From: Cerrena zonata
Lineage: Eukaryota > Basidiomycota > Agaricomycetes > Polyporales > Cerrenaceae
Assembly (NCBI GenBank): GCA_038087015.1
Contig: JASBNA010000078.1
Span: 62,001-126,000, forward strand
Length of the DNA stretch: 64,000 bases
Direction: 5' to 3'
The notes under the pieces are model-generated. The model was given only the letters and a program-made list of their open reading frames with translations. It searched no databases and had not been told where the DNA came from. The translations under genes and the position numbers were made by a program. Positions within the stretch are counted from its first letter, which is position 1; the number at the start of each line of letters is the position of its first letter. Of this stretch, positions 24,565-35,843 are shown piece after piece.

Positions 24565-26500
24565 CATTTGGCATGCCGATAGTCCACCTTACTCTCGATT
24601 ACTACTTTTGCAGAAGCTCGGATTTTTTGGACCACCTTTTCTTCTTGTGCCTCCCTTCCGATTTCTCGACCCTTTACATCACCCCCTTGCTCGGATCCCC
24701 ATTTCCTGTTCGATCTGGAGCGTATGAATGATTCGTTTTGTTTACCCTCAGTTTCTGCTTTGACATTTCTTATTCCCCTTCCCCCATTGCAATCATCGGA
24801 ACACTTTCCCATCCCTTTCATTGTCTTTCAACGCCCCCAAGGTAAACAATGCCGCCTTTGTATATCACCATGCAACCGATCCCCCCCCTTTTTTTGATTC
24901 CACCCAATTTCCTCGTATTTCCCATTTGCAAATTCTTTTCCTTTTTTTTCTGCATTCACGTATATGCAAACGAATCCTAGACGAAAATTCTTACGAATGC
25001 CTTATTCTTCTTTCCTGAATAACCTATTTCTGCCTTCTCTTCCCAATCTTCTCTCCTCAACTTGAAATCCTGTCTCCTCATTTAATGACCAAACCGATGA
25101 ACTTCCCACCTCTTAAAATAGGGACGCTTCTTGTTTTTAATATAGCATATGGTATACCGAATACGACTTCATCATATCCCGTTACCCCACCTTTCCATAT
25201 CCATCTTCAATGTCTTTCTTGCGTCCTTTTTGCCCCCAACCATCATTTGTAACCGTATATGGATCGTATATACCATTTTGTTTACCCTCGATTACCCACA
25301 CATTCCTTCTTGATTTCCTTTCCTTGCTTCTTACTGTCGCTTTTCGGTGTAGAATAATTTGTTTTGTAGACTCGATGGCTTTGGTTTTGTCATACCACCT
25401 AGGGGCGTTGATTCTATTTAAATAATTCCAGTAAGGCATTCTCAAGTGCTGGCCGAGGGGTAATATATAACGTGCACTCGGGGGCAGAATTCACGAATTT
25501 GAATATAGTCATCTTTGACGAATACAACACCTACCTCATAGAGCTCGCTTAAAGAGAAGCTTCAAGAGTCTGGAGGAGGAGAGGGTCGTGTGATCATTCT
25601 CGCTAAGGAGAGTAGCAACTCCGCGTTATTGGACATTTCTGTACGGAATTCATTTTATATGAGCCGCGATCATGTTTAGAATAGTGGCTGACAGTGCCTT
25701 CCATTCATTTATATCATATCATGGTTGGCACTCACGCTTCAATCAGGCCTGAGCCGTCTTGATTTCACTGGCTGTAAAGCGCGGCTGGCACTTCTCGATG
25801 ATCAACAACGAACTATTTTTCTATTTTTATTTAGTTCTTACTGTTTCGTAGTGGTTACGGATTTTGAGTTTCGGGCTGTGGGTTTCGGACTTGCGCGTTT
25901 CGGTATTTTGCCCTAGCCGCGAGGGGGACCTACGGGTTATAGCATGACATCTCACCTTCGGTGGTCGAGGGCCCTGATTTAGAAAAACAACACAGAACAA
26001 CATCTGGCGTGAATCGAGTGAATTGATTGAGACTATACCTGGGTGTGATTATCCTTCCTGAGAAGTGCGAAATAGGTTAGGGTAAGATGAGGTTGAAAAC
26101 AAATTATCTATAGAAACAATGGTCAATCAAGCGTGAACGATATATGAGAGAACGTACTGCTCACCATTAAAGACTATAATCCGGTCCAGGTAATGAACTA
26201 TCCAGGGAAACATGATACCCGACAGAAGAAATGCACCACACCGAAACACAACTCACTAATCGCAAGATCAAATCCAAATCGCAATCCAAACTACCTCCTA
26301 AATCCCAACTTCCTCAAGAACTTCTTCCCCCCACTCTCCTTCCTCACACCCAACAACGGCGCTTCTCTCCGTCCACTCTAACATCACTGTGGACAGCATC
26401 CCCAACAGCATCTCTCACCGGAACACCTTGTTCGGGGCCAGCGATAACAGACACCGGAGAGCTACCTTGATCCAGATCGTCTGAGTCTTCACTGTCACTG
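24565..26500. other. Gene-free stretch between convergent genes
   Basis: About 1.9 kb between the stops of the Ser-rich gene and the PQ-loop gene. The left half is T/C-rich and fits a 3' untranslated region. On the minus strand at 26350-26500, just past the PQ-loop stop, an open frame reads as an acidic tail (G-S-D-S-E-D-S-D-D). It could belong to the PQ-loop protein if an alternative splice joined it. Confidence 0.35.
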
Positions 26501-27768
26501 TCAGATCCAGGTGAGGGAACGACCGAAGTCGTCGATGCCTAGCTTCTGCTGCCTAGCGTGCCAGAAGATACACATGGTGAGAAGGGTTGCTTGAAGTGCG
26601 CCTGCGACGGCGTAAGGGAGCCAGGCTGAGGAAGAGGGCGTTAATTTACTGCGCGAAAGGTCAACAAAGGGATATACCTACTTGTCCAATTCGTCCCGGG
26701 CCTCAGCGCAATACTCAGCACCATCAACAGAGCACCCGGACTTTGAATACACATCATCTTGATACTCAACGCTCCGACCAACTTGGACTTGTAGGTATGC
26801 ACGAGCTGAGGCGCATATTGTAAAGCAGCGAGGAGGGCAGACGTAACTCCGAGGAAAGTCGCCCAGATTTGGATTTGTGCATCACTGTGCGAGGGAGCTG
26901 GGGAGGGGTATGATGGAGTAGTGAGAAGGAGGAGGAAAGTGATGAATATTGTGAGCGACCTGTTGAGGTTGCAGAGTAAGCCAATAAAGTCAATGTTGAT
27001 CGACCGGGAAGGAGTGAAATGACACAAATGACGTACAGGTGAATGAAGACTACCCATGAGAGGATGATTGAGAGTCTCCAGTTGTCGCTCTTCACTGAAG
27101 TCTTGACTAAGCGTGGAGCTACGCCGTTGTTGATGCTGTCATCGAGACTGACCGAGATATACTTCAGATGAGGAGGGTAGTAGATGATGTAGAGTACTAG
27201 GCTGTACTCGTGTTTAGCAGATATCCGGAGTGAGTCAAGATGCAAACGTACATGAAAGAGAACAGGAACCACTGTAGAAAGAGCTGAAAGATTCCCGCAG
27301 TTGATTCCATGCAGTATCCTGCGCCCTGTTTATACGAATTAGTATAACTGGGGGCTCTCATTGCGAGAGACATACCACAGAAGGACAGCATTTGATGATA
27401 CCCCATTGCATTACAATACTGTTAAAGCACTTACGTTTAGCACATACTAACATAGCGACAACTGGACACTCACATATTGAGCATGCCGGCGGCGGAAGAA
27501 GTGCTTCCGAGAAGGAGGAACCATGGGCTGAACCCTTCAGATGATTTGGCATTGATTATCTTGAGATGCTAGAGAGGGGTTATATTTCTTGATACAATGA
27601 AAGGCGTTCACAGTGAGGTGACGAACCTGAGGCAAGTAGGAGATGACCATGCCAATGCATATGAAGCTCGTGAGGAACGTTGTCGTTCTGTCATGATGCT
27701 ATATAATTATTAGTAGATATTGATATGAGACTGGTACATCTTCATACAGGTATACATGTATCAGACAT
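26501..27768 (-). CDS. PQ-loop (SLC66-like) membrane protein
   Basis: Eight exons, complement(26501-26625, 26682-26959, 27037-27201, 27252-27325, 27376-27418, 27474-27568, 27627-27698, 27748-27768), give 290 residues in continuous phase. Two PQ-loop motifs are visible: I-S-Y-L-P-Q-H-L-K near residue 27, and Q-Y-A-P-Q-L-V-H-T-Y in the second half. Each sits at the end of a membrane helix, and about seven hydrophobic segments follow the family plan. PQ-loop proteins include lysosomal/vacuolar amino-acid exporters and organelle sugar or lipid regulators; which type this is cannot be said. The first exon has only seven codons. The C-terminus (L-G-I-D-D-F-G-R-S-L-T-W-I) is tentative, because an acidic open tail follows in another frame. 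Confidence 0.88.
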
Positions 27769-28462
27769 GGTGGTCAACGTCGAGGAGTCGAGGACTGTAA
27801 AGGGCCGGTAGCTCACCGCAACCTGCTAGTGGGACGCGTGGGGGGCCCCATTTAGGTTCACCCACGTGTCGTACGCGTCTCGATCGATCGTACTCGAGTC
27901 TCGAGCTCACTACATTTATTTCTCAAGTGCGTTCAAATTGAAGCTTCAAAACTTGGAGTAGACTCGAGTTTTGATTCGGACCTTTATCGGCCGTCACTAT
28001 AGATCCGTACCCACGATATTTGCTTCGGTGCTTCAACAATCGTTAGTTCTTCAGAATCGGTCAGAGTAAATATACAGTATCCGCGAGTCATGACTAGAAT
28101 GATAGTGAGGACCTAGTATACCTCTTTTTAGATGTGTTAAAATTCCATGTGAAGACAAAATTCCGGGGTAAGCCAAGCACTGCAGATGCACATGAAATTC
28201 CCCAACCCCGCATTTGCGAACAGAAGCATATGATTGGCTGAGCGTCTCTCACGTATTGCACGACATCATTGCTCCGGACCAAGACCCATTGTCCGACTCT
28301 CTCTTCTTTCTACCTTATAAGTCGATGTGTTCGTGACCGTACCCTTAGAGGTTTGTTGAAGAGGATTCTGAATAAATTACAGTATGTCGAGTCATTCTTG
28401 TCTCTGCTCATAGCTCTCGTTGACATCAAAAAAGTCATTTCAGGCATTTCAGTCTTGTGCAC
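27769..28462. promoter_or_regulatory. Divergent promoter region (PQ-loop / ETF-QO genes)
   Basis: About 690 bases between two divergent start codons. It must carry both promoters. No motif is clear enough to name, and no credible coding signal was seen. Confidence 0.4.
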
Positions 28463-30613
28463 ATGCTCCGTATATCGAGGAAACGAGTGTCTTCACTCGT
28501 CCATCTACGCAAAAGATGTCTCCATTTTACTTCTACTCGTAGACGAGAGCTGTTCGACCCAGACAACGTTGAACGAGCTTCAGATGAAGTCGACGTCTGT
28601 ATCGTCGGAGGTGGTCCTGCAGGTCTTAGTGCAGCTATCCGTCTAAAACAACTCGAGCAAGAGAAAGGGAAGGAAGTGCGAGTGGTAGTACTAGAGAAGG
28701 GTGGCGAAGTAGGTGTGTACCCCAACTGTTTTTCTCCATGTTCTCTCAACTCAACTCAACTCAACTCACTCAATTAAATAGGTTCACATATCCTCTCAGG
28801 AGCTGTCATCGAACCTCGCGCTCTGAATGAACTTCTTCCAGACTGGCAAACGATGGAAGGACATCCAATAACCCAACCAGCCACAAGCACCTCTATGCGT
28901 TTCTTCACCGAAAAATATTCCTTCCCAATTCCTCATCCTCCTCAAATGTCCCACAAAGGCACATACGTCGTATCCCTAAGTCGAGTCACAGCCTGGTTAA
29001 GCACCATAGCCGAAGAACTCGGTGTGGAAATCTATCCTGGATTCGCTGGTGCCGGTTTGGTATATTCAGCCGACGGGAAGAGCGTTTTGGGAGTGCGGAC
29101 GAATGAAGTTGGGTTGGATCGGGAGGGAAGGATGAAGGATACTTTTGAACCTGGGATGGAGTTCAGAGCGAAAGTCACTCTCCTCGCTGAGGGTGCACAC
29201 GGTTCACTTTCGAAAGAAGCTATTCGAAGATTCAAGCTTAGAGAAGGAAAGGATCCCCAGACGTACGGTATCGGCGTGAAGGAGGTTTGGAGAGTGGACC
29301 CGGAGAAACACAAGCCTGGGGCTGTACTCCATACAATGGGTTGGCCGTTAGATTGGAGAACGTACGGCGGCGGTTGGGTGTACCATATGGATGAAGGTCT
29401 TGTAACTATGGGTTTGGTTGTCGGATTGGACTACCCGAATCCATATCTCAGCCCATACCGAGAACTCCAGGTGCGTACAAATTCCAAACTCCATTTTAGT
29501 CTTTTCCACCTGTTTTGGTCTAAATAATAACTCCCAAAATTACAGCGTATGAAACACCATCCCTACTTCCGCGACCTCCTCTCAGGCTCAGCGACCCGCA
29601 TAGCCTACGGAGCCCGTTCTCTCAACGAAGGCGGTCTCCAAAGTGTCCCCAAACTCCACTTCCCAGGCGGAGCTCTCATCGGATGTTCAGCCGGTTTCGT
29701 CAACGTCGCAAAAATCAAAGGCACACACAACGCCATGAAGACAGGCATGCTCGCTGCTGAAGCGGCATTCGACGCTATCGACGAAGCTTCACATGAGGAA
29801 GAGAAACCTTCGGATATGAGTGCGTATGAGGAATCATACAAGGAGAGTTGGGTGTATAAGGATTTACATGAAGTGAGGAATGTTCGGCCGTCGTTTAATA
29901 CGAGGTTAGGTCTTTGGGGAGGTGTAGCGTATTCTGGGGTGGATACCCTGTTCCTTAAAGGAAGGACACCTTGGACGTTCAGGAATACTTCTGGATTGAG
30001 TGATGCAGCTCATACCAAACCGGCACGCGAATGCAAACCAATCGAGTACCCGCCCTTCCAACCTCCTCTCAGCACGGACCTTCTCACCAGTCTGGCTCTT
30101 ACCGGCACGAACCACGCTGAAGACCAACCTATACATTTACGTGTGCGGAATTATGTCGCGTCGAACGATGTCGGGAAGGAAGGACAGGAGAAAAGCGAGA
30201 AAGAGATCTTTGTAGAGGGGAAGGATGTGAAGCGGGAACATGTGAAGAAGAATGTTGGAGAGTTTGCGGGTCTGCTTGGACGAGCGTGTCCGGCGCAGGT
30301 TTATGAGTATGTGGAGGACGAGGCTAGTGCAAGCGGGAGTGAGGATGGAGAGGGGTGGCAGGGGAAGAAGTTAGTCATCAATTCACAGGTGCGTTTTCTT
30401 TTCACCATTTTCCCTTCGTAAACATGAGCTAATGTTGTTATTACTACCAGAATTGCATCCATTGTAAACTCTGTGATATCAAGGTCCCAACGCAGGATAT
30501 TACCTGGACGGTACCCGAAGGTGGAGGAGGACCCAAGTACAGTACGTGTCAGAACCACTCTTCACCCCCTCCCACAACTGACAAATTCCCTCTGTCGTAC
30601 AGCCATCACATAA
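28463..30613 (+). CDS. ETFDH: Electron-transfer flavoprotein:ubiquinone oxidoreductase, mitochondrial
   Basis: Five exons (28463-28712, 28782-29470, 29546-30388, 30451-30541, 30603-30613) give 627 residues, the usual family length. The N-terminus is Arg/Ser-rich, like a mitochondrial presequence. It is followed by the FAD dinucleotide motif G-G-G-P-A-G-L-S-A, a G-S-H-I-L-S-G-A block, and the C-terminal 4Fe-4S ligands in C-P-A-Q-V-Y-E-Y and [10 protein letters not shown]. The enzyme passes electrons from ETF, loaded by acyl-CoA and amino-acid dehydrogenases, to ubiquinone at the inner mitochondrial membrane. The yeast counterpart is CIR2. The last coding exon is only 11 nt and supplies the end of the conserved terminal P-K-Y-T-I-T plus the stop. 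Intron 1 contains a CAACT-type repeat at 28746-28768. The gene converges on the AP-1 mu gene with about 260 bases between stops. Confidence 0.96.
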
Positions 30614-30875
30614 TTCGCACAACCCTATCTGTTCATTCATCTTACACATCTTGGTTCAACCCACAAAGCATCCATGTAGCATAGTTTTACCTTTTTCTCT
30701 ACAGTTAATGCATTCATCAATGCAATACACTTTCATCCTCATTGAATATCAAGACCCCTAAAGTATACCCACAAGACATAATTGCGATTTTCTTGTTCGC
30801 CAGCGAGTGATGCATTCCAGGATATAAAAGATGAATGGGAAAAGATGATACAGAGAGCTGCAAATTTTACTACAT

Positions 30876-32638
30876 TCATATCGGTGCAATGGGTGCACTA
30901 CCCTTCTCATGTGCAGTCCGCAAGCTAATCACACAACCACAAGTCAATTCCATACTCCACCAGACAAAATTTAGGAAGAAAGACAAGACTGACCTGTAGT
31001 CATCACCATTCTGAGTGATGTACCGGACCCAAGGCAGGGCTTGGTAACCGCTCTTCTCCACAATCTTGAGGTATCGAACTTGGATACCTGAGACGGTGAA
31101 GTACGGGATCTCGTATTTGACAGTGATGGGTGCACGTTTGTCCATGCTGTCTTGTTCTGCAAAACCCAAAGAACATCAACATCCGGAATCCTTACAACAG
31201 AAGAAAAGAAACGTACCTCCACGAACACTCGGCAGCCCAAAGTGCGCACGCATGAGGAATTCACGACCACCACCCAGTTGTTTGATCTTCCAGACAAACG
31301 CAGATTTGTCTGGTGCATATTGTACAGTTCCCGTCGCTGCCCTGAACTTTGGTGTGTCTGCATCGTCAGGTACGGGGACGTAAATCTCGACGTTGTTGGC
31401 CGAACTTCTTCGTTTGAATTGGGCTTTGACTTTCACCATGTACTCTACCCTGCTGCCTTTATGGTGTTCAACCTAGCGAGTCGAAAGCAATTACGTTAAT
31501 CAAGTCTTTGGTGTTTGGTTGTAATGAGAACACAGAAAGACATACAGCAGCCTCAACCCAAATGAGAGGCTTGACGGGCGTCGACAGTCGATATGACATC
31601 AACTCGAATTCACCATCTGGAGGAATGAACGAGATGGTACGGTCATTCTCGAATCTTGAAAGACGGACACATTGATGGAACTTGACATCTTCCATTTCGA
31701 TTGCTTTCCCTCGTGATGCTATTCCGCCCCAATGTCAGATCATCCGAGGCAAGTGTGTAATATGTGGGAGTGGGGACTGACTTCGGCCGGTACTCTCGAA
31801 CATAACTTTGTCGTTCAACCCTAGCCTGAGCTCTGGCATTCCGGACAAGTAACATTTCATCTTGACTGCTCCGAGAATTTCTGATCTTACAACGTTGCCG
31901 CTTGCATTAACCTATTGAGTATGGGTACATCGTCAGGTATAAATGGGGGATATACTGTAGATATTGCGTACCAGCAAGTTGACACTCTCGATGACATCAA
32001 GGAAGACCTCATTCTTCCTGTATCGGATACCTTCTGATCGCCATGATACAGCCTGTGTGACTGCCATAGGAGGTCGTACTTGAACTTCGAGTTTGTATGA
32101 TTCTTGTGTAATATATCTAAAGCCAATTACGCGTTAGAATTCCGCTTAGCAATAAGCAATACGAAATAAAGCGCACTCTTGAAGGATCTTGCTTTCGGTG
32201 GTCTGAGGGTAACCAAAGTCCATCATTTCATCTAACAGTTCGTAAATAATTACAAAGTTGTCTCGGATGGACTCTTCTTCTAGTTCTTTGAAGTATTCGA
32301 CCAAGACTTGGACTAGTCTGTGTAGGAAGAGGACGACCTCCGCAGCATTTGTGTTTCGTTTCGAGAGTGCAAGCACTAGAGTGCGGGGAAAGTGATTTCA
32401 ATTATTGCGATTCCATGGTTGTATTGGAATACCACATACGATAGAGATTCGAGTGTCGGATATGCATAAAGTTGACCCCCTCTTTCGAAAAGCAAGGTGT
32501 CACCTGCTGCCCCTCCTCCTCCAAGTCCAAGATGATCGGCAAGAACTTTTCGACAGCAGAGGCCGGGACATCGTCTCGATATGAACGTTGAATGAGTGGT
32601 TTCCCCTTGAGGTCGAGAATGGCGATCAAGCTGGCCAT
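30876..32638 (-). CDS. APM1: AP-1 adaptor complex subunit mu
   Basis: Eight exons, complement(30876-30924, 30994-31156, 31217-31472, 31546-31718, 31782-31911, 31972-32116, 32177-32375, 32440-32638), give 437 residues. The N-terminal longin-like half starts [13 protein letters not shown] and contains [18 protein letters not shown]. The mu-homology domain carries [19 protein letters not shown] and ends [14 protein letters not shown]-1 mu recognises YxxPhi sorting signals and links cargo to clathrin at the trans-Golgi and endosomes. The strength of these matches separates it from AP-2, AP-3 and AP-4 mu chains. The gene is divergent from the sugar transporter gene, with 354 bases between start codons. 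Confidence 0.95.
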
Positions 32639-32992
32639 GTTACGAAGCTTGCTCGATTGACACGATCAGGTACAGTGTTGTAATACAAAAGCTTCGAACG
32701 GAATATCGCCTTTTTGATGAATCTGAGGGCAAGCGTAGAAGAGCCGGGAAGCCAAGGATAAATGCGAAGAGACTGGTTACAAGCTGGTGGTCATAAACAA
32801 GCTCAGGCGTAACATCCTCGGCCCTTTGAGCGGCTACTCTCCTACATTGCTCATCGTCACCGCCAGCGAGTGCTCGCACTGGCACAGGTTTCATCCTCCT
32901 CTTGTAAGGCTTTATCCATAAGCACCAATACTGGGAACTTGGTCGTTGGAACGAACACTTTGATTACTGAACTGGCTGGATAATAACTGGAC
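32639..32992. promoter_or_regulatory. Bidirectional promoter (APM1 / sugar transporter)
   Basis: A 354-base gap between divergent ATGs must serve both genes. The open frame at 32640-32894 on the minus strand is a chance frame with no domain. No named motif was recognised. Confidence 0.5.
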
Positions 32993-35628
32993 ATGACTGG
33001 TGGCTTCGCTGCACTACCCCTTGCTGAAGATGGAGACCCTAATGACAATACACACTTGGCCGGCCAATCTAAAATCCGAGGACCGAAATGGGCACAACTT
33101 CCAGCACTAAGTATTGGACTGCTCGGTGTTCAAATGCTATGGTCGGTCGAGATGTCGTATGGTATGAACACTTCATATGACGCACTATTTCCTGGACGTT
33201 CATCCCCTTTGCAGGAACGCCCTATCTATTATCTTTGGGACTCTCAAAGTCTGCAGTCTCTATGGTCTTCTTAGCTGGTCCAATATCTGGCCTGGTGGTA
33301 CAGCCCCTCGTCGGTACGCTAAATTACACTTTGGCTCTATGAACTTGCTCTTCTGATGGTAGAAGGTTCCAGGTGTCCTTGCTGATAACTCAAAATCACG
33401 TTTTGGTCGTCGGAGACCTTACATGGTTGTAGGATGTATTATTTGCATGTCGGCGATGCTACTGCTTGGGTTCACAAGACCCTTCGCCACTATATTCACG
33501 ACACTAGGTTCAGCCGCCGTACGTATGTTCATTTGGACTCCACAGGAACGTCACCCTAAGTCCTACCTAGAATGACATTCTGACAATATGGCTTGCTATC
33601 CTTGCTCTCTTTACAATAGATTTTTCGGTAAACGCAGGTACGTTCAGGCAAACCGCCCCGAAAACAGGGTTCTATTTACTTAAAACATTTCATACATAGT
33701 CCAGGCTGTCGACCGCGCACTCCTCGTCGATACTCTCCCAACAGAAAAGCAACCTGACGGCAATGCCTGGGCAGCTCGTATGCTTGGCATTGGCAGCGTT
33801 GCCGGCTATTTCATGTACGTTTTCATTATTCCCCACACATGCCGCTTCTAACCCTTACGACAGCGGGAACGTGGATATGACGCATATCCTGCCTTTCCTC
33901 GGAGATACCGAGCTTGAGGTTCTTTCAGTCTGTGGCTCATTCCTGCTTATTGCCGCACATGCCATCACTGTATTTTGTGTGAAAGAACGTGTGGTAGTTG
34001 CAAGCAAGTGAGTCTATAGCAAAAAGAGAAATGTGCTCGTAAAAGACGCTGAATATTTTTAATTTCCGAGCAGAAACGCATCGAAATCCTTTGTCCAGGA
34101 AATAAAGGAAATATGGTACAATGCCACCAATTTGCCCTCCGTCATCCGACAGATTGTGAGTTTCCCCTGTGAATCAAATAATTACCTATTTATTGCGCAC
34201 TAAATCATAATCTTGAAACAACAGTGCATAATCCAATTCTTGTTAGTACCCTCGGATCTCCCTGCTCGAGAATCTCACCCCTGATGATTGCTAGTGCCTG
34301 GTTAGGCTGGTTCCCAGTCCTCTTCAACAATACCGAATTCATCACGGAATTGTACAAACGTCAAGTAGCACCTACACCTCTGGAGGAGTTAGAAGCCGTC
34401 ATTGCAGAAGGCAATCGACTCGGTTCACGTGCCATGTTCTTTAATGCCCTTCTATGCCTAGCCGCCAATTTGGTCTTACCATTTTTCGTGAGTGAAGCAG
34501 GGAGTCGAAAACGAATGCAGAATGCTATTGCTATGGGAGTAAGGAGGTCATGGTGGGTTAGGTTGTTTGAACGGATAAAAGTGCACCTGGCTACGTTATG
34601 GGCTTTCTCGCATCTCTTGTTTGCGATATGCATGTTTGCTACCTTGTAAGTTGTCTAATATTTGATGACGATGGAAGGAAGAAACTAACGTGATGTTCTA
34701 GCTTTTACTCTAGTGTTGGTGGTGCAACCTTTTTCACGACAATCGCCGGCTTCTCATGGTCCATAACTCAATGGGCACCTTTCTCACTAGTGAGCATTAC
34801 CCAAATATTCTTCCCTAGCTGGGCTCGCCTAACTCATCACAATCATAGCTCGCAGAAGCCATCCTAACCTCAGACTCCCCAGACGAAAGCCACACCATCC
34901 TCCTCAGCGATACACGAACAAGCCGACGATCAGGGGACATCGTCTTCGACTCTGATGACCAAGAACGACAACAATTCCTCGTCGGCGACGACGAAGATGA
35001 AAATGGTCTAGCTGATGAAGTCAGGTCGTTTAGGTCTTCTGTTTCTATGGATGAACAAGACGGGGCGCATGATCGACCGCATGTGAATACCTTGATGGGT
35101 AATGCAAATGCACGTATGAGTCATATTCAGGTGGGTGATCTTGCAGATGAGCAGGCTAGGGAGGTTGCTGTGCCTAAGAGGGGTGGCGGGCTTGCAGCAA
35201 AGGCCGGTGTTATTCTTGTAAGTGTATACTTTCTTTCTCACATAGGACTGTGATTGAATCTGGTTTGTTTCTTAGGGCATTCATAATATCTTCATCGTTA
35301 TGCCGCAGATGGTGATGACAGCGATCTCATCCATTATATTTGCGATTCTTGAACCAAAGAGAACAAATACCGAGCTCGTCGTGACACCTCCAACGAATGA
35401 GACAATGTCTGCGATTAATTCTACTTCTACGATGATCTCAAGAGCTGAGGGGCTTTCTGCAAGTGGTCCCGAATCATATGCCATCGTATTCCGGTAAGTC
35501 TCATAAACAAATATGAGCATTCCTAAACTCATTCTTATCCTCTTCACTTCTTTAGATTGGGCGGTGTTGCGGCAGTAATCGCATTCATACTCACCATCAG
35601 GCTAGTCCGCGAACTCAGACACCACTAA
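32993..35628 (+). CDS. Sucrose/alpha-glucoside-type proton symporter (GPH/SUT family, MFS)
   Basis: Thirteen exons (32993-33161, 33215-33313, 33373-33518, 33571-33637, 33700-33814, 33864-34007, 34074-34155, 34225-34241, 34295-34645, 34702-34789, 34849-35217, 35276-35493, 35556-35628) give 645 residues. Family marks are G-V-Q-M-L-W-S-V-E-M-S-Y-G-T-P-Y-L in helix 1, L-A-G-P-I-S-G-L-V-V-Q-P-L-V-G, the S-R-F-G-R-R-R-P loop, the helix-5 V-D-R-A-L-L-V-D segment and F-F-A-W-L-G-W-F-P. These are hallmarks of plant sucrose carriers and the Schizosaccharomyces pombe Sut1 symporter. A long acidic Ser/Asp-rich cytoplasmic loop of about 125 residues (exon 11) lies before the last two helices and is unusual for the family. 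It may be regulatory. The protein likely imports maltose or sucrose with protons at the plasma membrane. Confidence 0.9.
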
Positions 35629-35843
35629 CCTCACATCTTTCTGCTTCCCGGGACACTATATTTTACACCTCTGTCACACTCTTGTATAAGTACATAATCC
35701 ATCACCTTACTGCTCTGTTTGTTATTTTCCATCGTACATTTGATTTTTATTATGTTATACGTCTAGAGATACCATTTCCTTCCCGTTACCCCATATCCGA
35801 TTCTGAATTATTCACCAGTTGTGGTGGTTGTGTGCTTTGGATC

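Noticed and set aside
32640..32894. 84-codon minus-strand frame between APM1 and the transporter
   Set aside because: It falls wholly in the bidirectional promoter and shows no similarity to any family.
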